Positions 1 to 11,950 of a stretch of DNA of 64,000 bases are shown piece after piece. A program made the position numbers and the translations under genes. The notes below the pieces were generated by a model, which made no database searches, was not told where the DNA came from, and was given only the letters and a program-made list of their open reading frames with translations. Origin of the DNA: Aphrophora alni (taxonomy: Eukaryota; Arthropoda; Insecta; Hemiptera; Aphrophoridae); assembly GCA_963513935.1 (NCBI GenBank), contig OY740776.1, positions 13,251,745 through 13,315,744 on the forward strand. Reading direction: 5' to 3'. Each line of letters begins with the position of its first letter. The stretch's first letter is position 1.

Positions 1-2445
1 TTGTCTACAGTTGTTGACAAAGTGGCATTTTGTTAATTTAAAATTAGTTTGCAAAACAGCTGATTTCTTAACAGTTTCACTTTGCCCACTACTTTGCTTA
101 CTCCGAATGGCAACCGAACAAAACGAAATTTAGGTTAAGTTTATTTGAATTGATTTATAATATACAGGAATTGTCCCGTATGTATGTTAGAATAATTCTT
201 ACATGTAAAATAACATTAATAAACAACAAAACAACGTTTTAAAGTTGAAAAAGGAAGTAATTATTCATAAAAATGATTGACAGTGTGTGTACACGGAGAG
301 TATTTTTCGTTTGCCGAGTTTTGAAATTGGCAATCCCGTTTCCTCAACAATACACCTACGTTATTTGTAATATTCATAGATAACCTCAGTTTTGACGTGA
401 GGTTGAACACTATTGTATTAAATTAATGTTTTATTAAATTGTGTTACTGCTGAAGTATGTTTTTTTATTTTTCACAAAATAACAACTGTAGATAAAGTAT
501 AATGTGAAATTCGTGAACAAAGTGTCTTTTTAAAACTCGATAAAATTGAGGCACTCGGCAAGCCTCGTACGTCAACATTTTTCTCTCGTTTAAAAAAGTG
601 CCACTTTGCTCACTAGTTGCACAAATAACTTTTGTTTGATTACTACTTGTAGATGATCATGTATTACATTGTATCACAGGGCTGGATAAGTACTATGAGA
701 GCTTGAATTAACTTATTTTCTTATTGTGCAAGTTAGAGTCTTATATTGACTATTGATTACTGATAAATCCATCTATAGTTTGCAAACATATTGAAGTTAC
801 ACTTTGATTACTATCCTTTAAGCGACAGACACAAAAGCGGTTCTGCACTAACCACAATTGATTGAAATGCTGGTCATCTCAAAACCGTTTTGTACTGTGT
901 GAAGCCACAGTGATAGGAGTAACTCTGCACCAGCTGCAGTTGGCTTTGTGGTTTGGTTTACATTCATTTGTTACAGGTGTGATCTTTATTTAGATTTTAT
1001 TACTATCTCGCAAATACTTAGTGCAAAAAAGTTTAAATTAAAAATGTATGACAGATTTTCCTATAGTAAAAATTAAAAAATTCCAATTTTATAATAATCT
1101 ACTTTAACTATATTATCAGTCTTTATTCAAATGTAAATTTAAGGGTTGAACTAAAACGTATTGGTCGCCATTTTTCTTGTTTGTAAGATATCATTGTAAA
1201 CTACATCAAATTGTAGTCATATGATTATACTTGATGTGATTTCTCAAAATCCGCTCTACCGATTTCGTTGAAATTTTAGTTTAACGTGAAGATGTATGTC
1301 ACCACAAAACATGTAACGGTTCAGTAATAACAAACAAAAATGGACCTTAATTCGGTCATTAAAAGCTTCAATTCATTCATAAGAATTCTAGAGTTTTGGT
1401 GACGAAAAAATTTGGTTGGTTTTTTATTTGGTTTTGGAGATGCGAGTGAGAAATTGTGTGCAATGTTTTTTTTCACAGTTTTTAGTTATTAAAAAGTCAT
1501 CTTTTTTACAGCAAAAAACTATTTTCATGGTACAGTTTAAAGAAAAACTTTAGTCTTTACAAGAGTTTGTCAGCTCACTTTTTTATAACGTGTTTTTTTA
1601 GGTTTTATTAAAAATATATTTTAGCTGTAACTTTGTAAATTGATTAATTGTGGATATTATTAATACGGTTTTACATATTTTGCGTATGTAAAAACTAATA
1701 CGCGACGTTTCGAGAGTATAAATCAACTCTCGTTGTCAATTGATAAACTTAAAACATTAAAAAAATAAAAAACGACTAAACTTAGGGACATGTTGGAAAC
1801 TGCAACTAAATCTAGTAATCTCTTCTCTAGGATGTTCCAAAGGTACTATATTGTTGGAGTTTTAACTGTTTCACGTTCATTTATCACTTGATAACGGAGT
1901 GTTGATTGATACTCTAGAAACGTCGTGTATAAGTCTTCATATAAGAGTATACAAATAATGGTACCCCCCCCCCCCGATTAAACTTTATATGTAACATGGT
2001 TGGTTATCTTTGCAACAATGGATTTTTTTTTTTTTTATTTCAATAATGATATTTTGTATTCTTGTAACTAGTTGTTAAAAACTTGCATTTTTAAACTTTG
2101 AAGTTATGTAATAATTCACTGAATAGATCGATCAAACTCAAATAAACCTTATTTTCTTCGTAGACAATGTTTGTACTATCTGTAGAAACGGAAATATAAT
2201 AAAAAGAAGAAAAAAATTAAATTGTTGACACTATTAGGATTGGGTTCTTTGCAATCAGTGGTTCAGTTTATGAGTTAATAAATACTTTTCTTTATATTCT
2301 TTTACATTTATAGCATACAATGTAAGTTTAAACTATATAACATGTTTCCCTGATCCATTCAAATATTAAGATAACAATTAAAATCTATATTGCATATATT
2401 TAAAAGATAAACCCAGAATAGTTCCAGCTATTTAAAGAAAATGAA

Positions 2446-2450
<5 letters not shown>
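1..2450. other. AT-rich noncoding DNA with repeat fragments
   Basis: No gene is supported. A fragment around 1145-1500 contains phrases that recur elsewhere in the window: a 'TTGGTCGCCATTT' phrase near 1159, 'ACCGATTTCG' near 1258 and a copy of the GAGTGAGAAA...TGTGCAATG motif at 1444-1490, so it is an interspersed-repeat remnant. A stem-loop-like stretch at about 1885-1930 ends in TAGAAACGTCG and resembles the CTGANGA...GAAACG motifs described elsewhere. A run of C occupies about 1964-1975. Confidence 0.6.

Positions 2451-2483
<33 letters not shown>
2451..2483. repeat. (TA)n microsatellite
   Basis: About 16 uninterrupted TA dinucleotides. One of six long (TA)n tracts in the window. Confidence 0.95.
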
Positions 2484-2485
<2 letters not shown>

Positions 2486-2559
2486 ATGACTACAAGCTTT
2501 GATAAGTTGTCTATTTGCTCACCCTTTCTGTAATTTGTAAACCTGCTACTACAGCTTGA

Positions 2560-2775
2560 CACTCTTGAGTTTATTGGTAGCTCCAACTCGCCAATAGAAC
2601 CTTCGCACCCTTGTCTGACCGCTTCAACGGCTGATCCTCGCTCCGGCCTCGAACGTTCCCTCTGACGTGCTCGCTCCCGCAGTTGATCGATTGATCCCCC
2701 CTTCTCTTGATTCGCCGCTTATATCTCTTTGACCTGCCTTGCGAAATAGGTTGCCCATGCAAGGCAAGCATTTCA
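2560..2775. other. GC-rich patch, unidentified
   Basis: About 215 bases much richer in G and C than the surroundings. The minus strand is open for 66 codons (2771-2571) and encodes a very basic Arg/Lys/Ser-rich peptide with no recognisable domain. No splice signals or partner exons were found. A decayed transposon fragment is likelier than a gene; function unknown. Confidence 0.35.
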
Positions 2776-2974
2776 TCATATTCTTATTTCTTTCACAATA
2801 CTTGTCACTATTCTGGGTTTCATGTATAGCTTCAACTTAAATATTTTCCCAATTATTATATTTTTATTCTAATATGTATCTAATCCTAACAACACCAAAT
2901 TAGGTTCTCCTCCAAACACGACTTGACCACTAAATAAATATTTTATTGAACAAACATCCTCCATTACGTTTTCT

Positions 2975-3560
2975 AGATACTTCAATGGGGGGGGGGATCG
3001 GAAACTCCACCTCACCGCTGGGCCACCTGGGGGGGGGGGGTTAAATGTGAAGCTAACTAAACCCCCCATTAACATTGTCCTTAGTAATTTTTTCACCAGA
3101 CTCGCTGGGACAGAGATATGAGCGCTCAAAGTTAAGACTCTTTGCATTGTTCGTACAAGTCATTTTTACGAAAGAAAAAAAAACTTATATTTTTTGTTTC
3201 GCCCGAGTAAAAAGCGTTAAATATGGACACGTAAGAGTTTGTACATGTAATACCAATTTTTCGGATATAAATTGTTGTTTATCTTTATTCAAGTTTTTTT
3301 TTTGTTTTTATGCCTTATAAGAACAATTGCTAAAAAAGTCTCAAATTTGAGTGCTCTTATCTCTGCCCCAATACGTCAAAAAAAAAAAAAATACTAAGGA
3401 TCAGTTTGATGGGAAATTTGGTCAGCTATAACTTTTATATTAAACTTTATTTTAAATCTTGTTTATTTTTTGAAATTAAAAAAAAAACAAGAAAAAAGAT
3501 TTGGCCCTCCCCCCTCAGCGGGAACTGGAGTGTGATATTTTTTCCCCCAAGTAACCGCAA
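2975..3560. repeat. Imperfect inverted repeat (fold-back)
   Basis: The stretch at about 3055-3150 is the reverse complement of about 3325-3425. Matching blocks include GTCCTTAGTAATTTTTT against the complement of TACTAAGGATCAG, and GGGACAGAGATATGAGCGCTC against the complement of GAGTGCTCTTATCTCTGCCCC. Weaker similarity continues outward to about 2980 and 3560, where both sides hold G/C homopolymers and a CACCTCACCGCTGGG / CCTCAGCGGGAACTGG pair. The spacer is about 175 bases. It could be a MITE or a fold-back element; no coding capacity is evident, and the short frames here are low-complexity. Confidence 0.55.
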
Positions 3561-5860
3561 AACCTATTTTCACACCAAATTCTTGTCTGGAGATTTTTTT
3601 CAAGATTTTCACAAAATCTGCCTTTAATCAGTGATGTAGACGGTTTTTGAGCCACTGGCTCTCATTAAGGCAAACAGTGTTTTATATTTTACAGGGACGA
3701 TTTTTAAGTCCAACTTTCAAACAATAAATCCCCCCCCCTACACCCAAAACAGACAAATAGTGTTTCATAATTATTTATTTTAATAGATTATTTAGGAAAA
3801 ATCAAATACAAGGAAAGAATTCAATTCAGGAATTTATCTTTTCATTTTGTCACATAAACTTAATACAGGATGGGTAGTAAAATCAACGTTTTTCATAATA
3901 CATCTTTTTTTAGGTAAATTGAATAAAAATAAGGGTTTTGGGAATAGTGTCTCTCGTGTGGACTGATTTTAATCAAATTTGTGTTCGTGGACCTATTTTG
4001 TATAAACCTCCTGATTTTATTATTTTTTACAGCTGGTAGTTTGGGGTACTCAAGAAGAAAAAAACAACTCAAAATTACGATTTTATCGATATCAGTATTA
4101 ACTATTTTGACTACATTTGGCTCAAGTGTATACTATAAGAACCCAAATGTACTTTGCTACCTTTTAAAAAATGGCGGTTAGTTAGTTATTAGTAAAAAAA
4201 AAAAAATAAAAAAAAAAATAAAATGCAGCTGTTATAAAACACTTTATATTTTTTAAATTAGCTAAACCGATTTCGATAACATTTTTGTAAAGTTTAAAAT
4301 GTCACAAACACAGGTGCATAATTGCAAGTCAAATAATATTACGATTTAAGATTACAAAAATTAATTTTGGCCTCCATCATTTAAACCTCTGGACATGATT
4401 ATGGACCAAGCTAAGTAAACTTTGTACGAGTTCCTAGGAACAGTCACACCTACTCTTATAGGTTAGCTTTTCGTTTGGGTATAGATGAATCTTTGGTCAC
4501 CAAGCGGATACCTCGGTAAATGAGATGGCAATGGATCAGCTAATCCGAGGATCGACAAGACTGACTGTGAGGTAGGAGATAGGTTTGGGGAGTAGAGTGT
4601 GGTGCCTTGAACTTGAAATCGGACTCGTATCGAGTTCTCTAAAGTTATATAGTTTATTAAACAGATTTTTCTAAAATATTACGTGGAACTAGGTTTCAGC
4701 TAATGGCGTTCCCGTAATCTCGGAAAGGGCTAATAATGTGTAGCTCTGCGGAAAATATTTCGAGATGTGAATCTTAATTGGCTAGCAGCCTTAGACCAGT
4801 TTGCTTACTTTCGCAGTCGTGTGCAGTTACTTTATATAAATAAATGTAAGTCCTTCATATCAGTTTATTATAATTAGAGCTAGTTACCTAGAGTGTTTAT
4901 TGGTGTGACGGGACTGTGTAATTTTTTGCTCTCAGTTTGTTAATGTCAAGCACATTAGATAGTTAAATCTATCTTAGGTAAAAGCATTTCCCCGGAAATT
5001 AAGTGTTGATATTTCCCCAAATAACCAAAATTTACTCAGTTTAGGCCCTTACATATATATATTCAAAAACTGCTTCCTTTGTTCATATACACTCTTGGGC
5101 TGTTTTAAACTATCAGTTTTGAGGATAGGTGAGTTGGAAAGTTTGTGCAAAGTTTTGTAGCGTTTATTTAATAATAATTGAACTTCTTAAATTTGTTTAT
5201 GTAATATGAGTATTGAATCTTCATTGAATTCAGTATTTAAACTTCTGTGTATTAAAATAAGAACTTTTTTTATAAATGACTGACTTAAGCTCTGGGAAGT
5301 TTTATATATTTTGCCTCCGGTAGAAACCTTCCTGCCATTGGACTAAATTCCTTCATGCGTGTAATTACAAAAATATCCCTCGAAACGACATTACCTTTTA
5401 CCCACTTTGTCTATATTTCTCCTTATTCTGTATTACAGATAGTTTCAACAGATAATGGGTGAAGTTTTGAAAACGTACCACCTTTACTATTTGCACTTAC
5501 AGCCTGTTTCTATAACATTCCTTAACTGCTAAACGTCCATTAAACTCTCATTATTTAAAATCCGAATACGGAGCAATTAAATATTTAATTTTACATATTA
5601 AATAGCTATTCTGAATTTAATATTCAGGTTTGTAAGTTTTTGTTGTTATATTTATTTTTTTTTTTTCTCTGATTTAATTGCAGTTTCATAATCTTGTTTA
5701 GGTTAATATTGAATGTGATTTCATGTAGTGTTTATATTTAAATATTTATGTATTGTTTAAATTGTGTTTATTATTTTTTAGTGTTCACAAATTCGTTGTC
5801 TTCAAATTATCTACTGGTATCAATAACATAACCTATAAATAATTCACGAGTATAAAATTA
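3561..5860. other. AT-rich noncoding DNA
   Basis: No gene is supported. A fragment near 4130-4330 carries the recurring 'AAACCGATTTCGATAACATTTT' type phrase of a degenerate dispersed repeat. The stretch 4440-4660 is less AT-rich and is followed by ordinary AT-rich DNA; no domain could be read in it. A copy of the GTGAGTTGGAAAGTTTGTGCA motif lies at 5127-5160. Confidence 0.5.
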
Positions 5861-5867
5861 TCATTGT

Positions 5868-6450
5868 AGTAGTTCAAATGAAGAATTAACAGAAGTTATT
5901 CAGTTATTAAGTAGTAGAACATACAGTATAAGACAGGATTCATTTAATTATTTTTCGAACGAAGAATTCAAAATTAGATTTTGGTACAGTGAGGATTTAG
6001 GTTCTCGTTTTAGGCCTCATTTCAAATTATCTGTTTCACACTACTGCCAGAACTATATCGCTGTCCCCAATGGACAAATTGTTTACTATACTAATTTATG
6101 AAACAGGAAGTTTTCTACAGATAATTAGAAACCTTGTATATGTGGATAAAAGTACTGTTTGCAAAATTATAAAGAAGGTTACAAACCATAAGCTTTATTG
6201 TGCTATAACTGTAGAAAAAATAGTAATAACTCAAAATAAATTTTATGTTAGTAGCTCCTTTTCAATAACATTGAAATTCTATCATTTTTCTCCATTTCAA
6301 AAAATAAAAAACAAGCAATTTAACTATAGAAACAAAATTGTAAACAATCAACATAACCTAAAAATTACAGCATTCGTGTATCATATGTTTGAAAACTGCC
6401 AGTATTTCTCCAATAATCCTTCTTTTAAAGTTAATGATAAGTTATTGTAA
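5868..6450 (+). pseudogene. PIF/Harbinger transposase remnant
   Basis: This is a broken copy of a PIF/Harbinger (HARBI1-like) transposase. An N-terminal segment is open from about 5868 and contains a NYFSNEEFKIRFWYSEDL stretch, which fits the family's 'F..eeFk.rFRlsk' region. A frameshift near 6050 moves the reading to the frame of a 126-codon ORF starting at 6070. Just before and across that start one reads LSPMDKLFTILIYETGSF, the family's 'lsp.dqLLiaLrfyatGsF' block, followed by DKSTVCKIIKKVT, the 'gvskSTVcrii.kVs' block, at residues 26-38 of the ORF. Further catalytic DDE motifs could not be read with confidence, and the remainder is eroded by AT drift. The element is dead. Terminal inverted repeats and the target duplication were not located. 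The family assignment rests on two consecutive conserved blocks. Confidence 0.7.
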
Positions 6451-7837
6451 GATTAGAAAATCTTTGAATAAATATTTTCTAGAAACAGAACTCAAAATTT
6501 AATTAAGCATCTGCCATTTAGTAATTGAGCATTAACTAAATGTTATAGAAACCGGTTGTAAAAGAGTTATACTCAATCTGTTCTTGAGACAGTTATTCAC
6601 CATTAAGGGACACTTTAGAAAAGCTATTTATAAAATTTAAAAAACCTTCTACATCCCTCCACTACAACCTCAAAAATGTGTAATGTACTTATATGGATGG
6701 TTCGAATTAAAATCCTTTATAAACAATAAATTCTGTTGTTAATAAATTAAAATCTGCTGACAGATTCTGTCTGCTACGCTCAAAACGTTATTTTATAGAT
6801 TTTTATAAAAATAGTTTGTCGCACTATGAAAATAGTATTTATTACAAAGTTTAATATTTAAGATTGGACAAAGTCAACAGCATGCATCGGACACAAAAAA
6901 TAGTTCTACAATATATTTTCCTGTGGTTTTCCTTGATTTTTCATTTAGTTCAAACAATTAACCTACATATTACTTCTTCTACCACCTCAACAAACCAATG
7001 TTAGCCTTGTAAGAACTGGTATAACGTTTTTATTTTGTAAGGAAATTTCATAACAGTTAGTTAATGATAAGACAGTTTTCTTTAATGCCATTAACTAGGT
7101 TATTTTTATAGTGTAATAAAGTATTTTTATAAAATTATAGAAACAATATTTCTGAGTGTAGCGAACGAGTTCGTTGACCGATTTTTATTTACTTACGGTA
7201 CATCAGAAATTCATGGTTTTTAATGGACTTAAATTCAGGTATCATAAGGCATTACACATTTTTGAGATAGGGTGGCTGGAGGAGGAGGGTTTATTTTATT
7301 TAGTAAATAGCTATTTTTTAAGATTCTCCTAAAAAGTGAATAACTGTCCAGAAAACAGATTATGCATATCTGTTTCCTCTTTTAAATAATAAAGGCAGTA
7401 ACTGTTCAAGAAATCACTCTTTATATGTTCTCATTGATGGAGTTACAACAACTGTAGACATACCTATTGAGTTTGGTCAATATCGGATGAATGTATTTTT
7501 AGATATTAGGTAAAGTACACTCAAAAATTCAAATCTAATGAATATGTCTTAGTCTTATTTAATTTATTTTTTATACAAAATATAGTAGAAAATACTTGAT
7601 ATTTCAGTTTGTTTAATAAAAAAGGGAAAATGCAAAATATTACTTTTTTAAAATTTCATTTTTCAATTTTTACAATGGTTTTTATTCTATAAAGATGTTT
7701 TATTTAAAATTTTTTTTTTTTTTCAATTTATAACATTTAAAGAAAGTTAACCTTTTGTGGTGTAATACATGCATATAAACGTTTTAAATACCTTGAGAGC
7801 AAAAAGTACTTTTTGGAATGAAATCTGTCTGTCTTAC
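6451..7837. other. AT-rich noncoding DNA
   Basis: No gene is supported. The first ~170 bases may be the 3' continuation of the Harbinger remnant (frames carry phrases such as YTQSVLET), but they are too decayed to assign. The rest is AT-rich DNA without recognised repeats. Confidence 0.45.
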
Positions 7838-7839
7838 AA

Positions 7840-8453
7840 TTGGTTTCAATCACATTGGTATGTTGGTATATTTCGGCCACATGTGATTACTTTTTTTTTA
7901 CTACTCAAAATATAAAGGTAGATGCCATAAGAAAAAAAACACAAAATTACCTTTTTGGGAAAACGGTTGAATCGATTTTGATTAAATATTGTTTAACTGC
8001 AAATTATAAAGACCCAAACAAAAGTATTGGTCGACGTCTCTCCAACACAGTTGTCTTGTTGGTAAAACAACATCGTTTTTATAAAATACGTAATTTTTCA
8101 ACACCATCTCAACCGATTTGAGTGAAATCTAACTATTATGAAGCAATTGGTTTTAACCACATTGGTATGTTGGTATATTTCGGCCACATGTGATGAACTT
8201 TTTTTACGACTCAAAATTTAAGGGTGAATGCCATAACAAAAAAACACAAAATTACTTTTTTTAGAAAACGCTTGAATTGATTTTGATTAAATATTGTTTA
8301 ACTGCAAATTCTAAAGACCCAAACGAAAATATTAGTCGACATCTCTCTACAATATCCAGTTAGTTGTCTTGTTGGCAAAACAACATAGTTTTTATAAAAT
8401 ACGTAATTTTTCAACATCATCTCAACCGATTTTAGTGAAATCTAACTATTATT
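7840..8453 (+). repeat. Two tandem copies of a ~307-bp repeat
   Basis: The phrase ATTGGTATGTTGGTATATTT begins at 7854 and again at 8161, giving a period of 307 bases. The two units align along their whole length, including TTTAACTGCAAATT..TAAAGACCCAAAC and the CATCTCAACCGATTT ends, with scattered substitutions. The unit belongs to the dispersed 'ACCGATTTTGATGAAATTT' repeat type seen at about 1250, 9430, 16550, 33530, 50230 and 52130. A 93-codon frame in the first unit is not preserved in the second and is taken as chance. Confidence 0.85.
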
Positions 8454-9760
8454 GACACAACCCGTGTGATAAATCAAAAGGAAAAAATAGGTTTTTATAT
8501 AATTCGCAAAAAACCTAACCTAACCTGGCCGACGTATATTAATCAAATACGAATTACGAAACAACTGTAGGTCCTTTAATTTTTTTTTAACAATGTCGTC
8601 TATTTCAATTTAACTTTTTGATTGACAACTAACAAATTAACACTTAAAATGACAATTAGTTTTAAGTATGGGTGAGTGAGAACGTTTGCGCAGTGTTTTT
8701 TACTACTTATTTATTTTAGACGATGTTTTTTAAACATGTAATATCTGACTGTATTAAATACACACTGCCAACTACAAGTGAAACGCAGTATAGACTCACT
8801 CAAAGCTCAAGTTTTTAAAGTGGATTTCTGGTAAATTCTGTTTTGTTATTTGTTGAAAACAAAATATTTCACCGCTAGAAATACGATGTCTATTTGTTTT
8901 CCGTTACCAAGGCAACGGTAATGTTGACACAATCTCAGTTGTCTGTTCTGTTCACCAACGGAACACAAAAATAATTGGATCTGAAAAAAACTCCCTTGTA
9001 CCTTAACCACAACTGAGAGTTTATTTGGAAATGTTTTATTGTGTATCCATCTTTATTTCTACAATGCAGAATAAGAGGATAAAAAAAGAAAAGAATTTCA
9101 ATATTTGAAACAAAATATATTGTAAAATTGTATAAAGATATTTTAAGTTGTTTCGGTTGTAAAAAGACATCATTAGAATAACAATCTTTTACTTTCCCTC
9201 GTATACTTACTAAATATGCGGTAATGTAAAGAGTCAAAAATCTGTCGTTTTTTTTTTTTTTATAATAAAACAGATTTAAGGCATCCTGATTGCAAAAAGT
9301 GGGTTGTACAAACATGTACGGTGAGTTTGAGCCAACCTTAAACAAACTTGGTATGTAGACATATTTTTATTTTCCGTGATGTTTGGATCCATCAGGGAAA
9401 AAAGTTAAAATTTATACAAAATCAGCTCTACCGATTTTGATGAAATTTTGCTCAATTATAGCTTTTAAAAGACGTAGGGGTCGCTGTGTTGATTAGTAAG
9501 TTGTCGATAAACAAACAAAACATTATTCGTAAGATTTGAAAAAAACGTAATTTCTGTAAATAATCTCTATAGATCTTTTAAATTTATTCAATATGAAATT
9601 AAGGATAAAGGGCATTCGAGTTAGAAGCTCATAAATACAGACGGTTTTTATAGAGAGATATTATTGTGATGGTATTTTATTAGGAGGCGTGGCTAATGTT
9701 GATTCACTACTACCATAACATGACACATTACTATTGCCTCTCTTGGTTCAAAGTCACATA
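8454..9760. other. AT-rich noncoding DNA
   Basis: No supported gene. It holds a short CCTAACCTAACC stretch (8514-8527), a GTGAGTGAGAACGTTTGCGCAGTG motif copy at about 8671-8700, and a near-palindromic CCGTTACCAAGGCAACGG at about 8900-8917. A 136-codon minus frame (9345-8935) has low-complexity composition, no domain and no splice partners. Confidence 0.45.
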
Positions 9761-9765
9761 TGTAT

Positions 9766-9832
9766 AACAACTGATGATGACTTAGTAGTTGAAACGTCGT
9801 CTAGTTTACGAGTATACGAAATAAAGGGTAAA
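9766..9832 (+). other. CTGATGA...GAAACG stem-loop motif
   Basis: ACTGATGATGACTTAGTAGT is followed by TGAAACGTCG and, about 35 bases later, an AATAAA-like AAATAAAGG. The middle can fold as GACT/AGTT around a short loop. The arrangement CTGANGA-stem-GAAA matches the two invariant boxes of a hammerhead ribozyme core and also resembles a motif common near the ends of some retroelements. Other copies lie at 14219-14280, 35115-35175, 51135-51190 and 51276-51335. Function is unproven. Confidence 0.4.
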
Positions 9833-10360
9833 TTTGGTAATAAAAAATATTCCTACCTCCGTTTTTTACATGTTTCAGGTTTTTTAAATTAAGGAAACTG
9901 AAAAAGTTAAATTCGACATCCCATCAGTCTGTTGCTATTTTTGTCATCTGATATTTTAAACAGTTTTTTTGTTCATTTCACACATGCCGTATTCAACATA
10001 CAACAAAATAAATTATACAAATAACTTTCGATTTCAATTCCGCTTGTAACACTACCAATCGCACCTCTCTACGATGACAAATAGCGAAGTTATTGTGAAT
10101 ATAGCTATGAGTTTAAAGAACGTAATTTCTTAAAATCATCTCTACAAATTCGTTTCACACTTTAGTTAATTTTGTAGAACAATGACTCAATATCGTGTGT
10201 CAAAGTAAAAGAATATTGTGGCTCAGGAATAATTTTCAATAAACATTTCACTGCTGACATTAAAAAACTCGATTCAATGTTGACGAATTTATAGTAAAGT
10301 TAAGCAAGATTGCACTGTTACATATTTTTTATAAATAACTTGTCCTTGGATTATTTTTGG

Positions 10361-10520
10361 CTTTTTATCTGATAACTACCAAATTGATGACTAATAAATT
10401 TAGTTATATTTTGGTGGACATCTGAGTGAAAATCTCCTTGCTTTTTATCTGATAACTACCAAATTGACGACTAATAAATTTAGTTATATTTTGGTAAACA
10501 TCTGAGTGAAAATCTTCGTG
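10361..10520 (+). repeat. 80-bp tandem duplication
   Basis: CTTTTTATCTGATAACTACC begins at 10361 and again at 10441. The two 80-base units differ at only a few positions. The second unit runs directly into a GTGCAATGTTTTTTGCACAG hairpin motif and then the interspersed repeat that follows. Confidence 0.9.
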
Positions 10521-10895
10521 CAATGTTTTTTGCACAGTTTTTAATTTAGCAATATGTACGCCTTTCATTTACCTTCTTTTGATTGTTGTATGAAAAGTTT
10601 ATTTTGAGAAAATGTGGATATTAAATAGTCTTTTAACAAATTCTGGATTCGTTTAACCAAAGGAAATAACTTTTCACGATGGAACTGATATCTTCATTTG
10701 ATCCCTTTATAATACGAAATGGATTCCTAATGGAAAATAACTGACTTTCGTTTCATTTATATTGAATTACATGTACACTTTCATTTAGATGATGACATGG
10801 GGAAGTTAATAGGGTTACTAGTATAATCAAGATAATACTGCTTTAACATTATGTTTATCGATCTCTTTATACAAGACATCACCCTTAGGGTTTTT
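10521..10895 (+). repeat. Interspersed repeat family C, copy 1
   Basis: This stretch aligns with 21480-21830 on the same strand and with 30200-29830 on the opposite strand. Shared landmarks in order are TTTTGAGAAAA.GTG.ATATT, AACCAAA.GGA, AATGGA.TCCTAATGGAAAA, TTGAATTACATG and ATCGATCTCTTTATA. No protein could be read in it, so it behaves as a nonautonomous transposon of roughly 0.4-0.6 kb. Its 5' end carries the TGTGCA...TTTT...CACAG hairpin motif. Confidence 0.7.
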
Positions 10896-10964
10896 ATATT
10901 ATGAGTACGGGGTCGCAATCCTGTGGGATCTTAGCTGGATAGATACTTTATCAGGTAGTGATGA

Positions 10965-11080
10965 GTTAGATTTCACCTTTTCATCTTTACTTTTATGTTT
11001 CGCTTGACCAAATCTTGTTCTATTCCGATTCTAATGATACTACAGTATTCGGCGGTAGGAACTTTTATTATTATTGTAAA
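10965..11080 (-). repeat. Dispersed repeat family B, minus copy
   Basis: Read on the minus strand it contains AGAACAAGATTTGGTCAAGC followed by AAAGATGAAAAGGTGAAATC, the core phrases of family B (AGAACAAGATTTGGTCAAGA...GATGAAAGAGAGGGATCTAA). Better preserved copies are at 31240, 34930, 52890 and 62660. Confidence 0.6.
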
Positions 11081-11189
11081 TAGAAGTGGGTTTTACCCCT
11101 TAGACACTTCAGCCTAAAGGATATTTTGGGTACTTTTTAAATTTTCATTGTCTATTATCTTGGTTTGGATCAGGATTTTCCTAGCCAGG

Positions 11190-11950
11190 TTACTTTAAAG
11201 GTCGCATCTGGGCCGAAGATCAGTTGTCTTCTACGTCCTAATGCTTCACATATTCAAAGTATATTCTGCAGTTTCTAGGTTCTAATTACATAGTTTGCAT
11301 TTCAAGTTTCCTTAGAATAACCCCACGGTGTTAAGGTGCTTCTTGAAAGCTTCGGACAGATACGAAGCTAAAGAATTTCGTCAGATTTAGTTTACTTTGT
11401 AAAGTGACGAATTTAGAGAGTTTCAAATCTGGTTGTATCAGTTTTCTGTATCGTTTTCCCGTGGAGTATTTCGTCCATCGTTCCACAATTTCTGAGTTTA
11501 GCCAGAAGACTATCTTTTTCTACAGCTTTAGTTATGCCGCATACAAGTTCCGGGCCAATTAAGAATCTTTTGGCCCCATTCTTTCCAGTTTATCTACATT
11601 TTCTTTTCCTTCGTATCTTCTTCATCCAGCTGAGTTTTAACTGGTTTTGGGTCGAAAGCTTGGTTAAGGTTCGGTGACAATCCCACACTAGTGATGAGTA
11701 ATGTTCGTGCGAACTTTCACACTTTATTGCAGCCTAACTGTCCAACCTGACAATTATATACTCTTTGGTATATCTTTTAGCTAGGTACACCTTGTACATT
11801 CCAGTATTGCCATGACTTCTGCTTGGAATACAGTTGCGTATTTTCCCAAAGCTATACTTATATTTTCCTTGATACTTTTACCATTCCCACACCTGCACCG
11901 AAGTAAGTGCGAGATCCGTCTGTATTATGACGGAATCAATAAGCTTTCCA
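11190..11950 (-). pseudogene. Jockey-like non-LTR element: RNase H and C-terminal tail, decayed
   Basis: Reading from high to low coordinates, the minus strand first gives TDGSRTYFGAGVGM (about 11925-11883), the start of a retrotransposon RNase H domain with its catalytic Asp. Next, in a shifted frame, comes LGKYATVFQAEVMAILEC (about 11850-11797), the second RNase H block with its Glu. Near 11600 a DKLERMGPK stretch fits the 'aDkLA..g' end of RNase H. Further on, GPELVCGI begins the C-terminal tail, and KCKLCN followed by LETAEYTL (about 11310-11270) is the zinc-finger-like 'C.kC...ET.eH.L' motif. Several stops and frameshifts show it is dead. The domain order is normal, unlike the copy at 57-58.4 kb. 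The reverse transcriptase itself is not visible upstream. Confidence 0.75.

Noticed and set aside
8935..9345. 136-codon minus-strand ORF
   Set aside because: It is the longest frame in its region but is AT-driven (Phe, Tyr, Ile, Asn-rich) with poly-Lys runs, has no motif, and no splice partner was seen.
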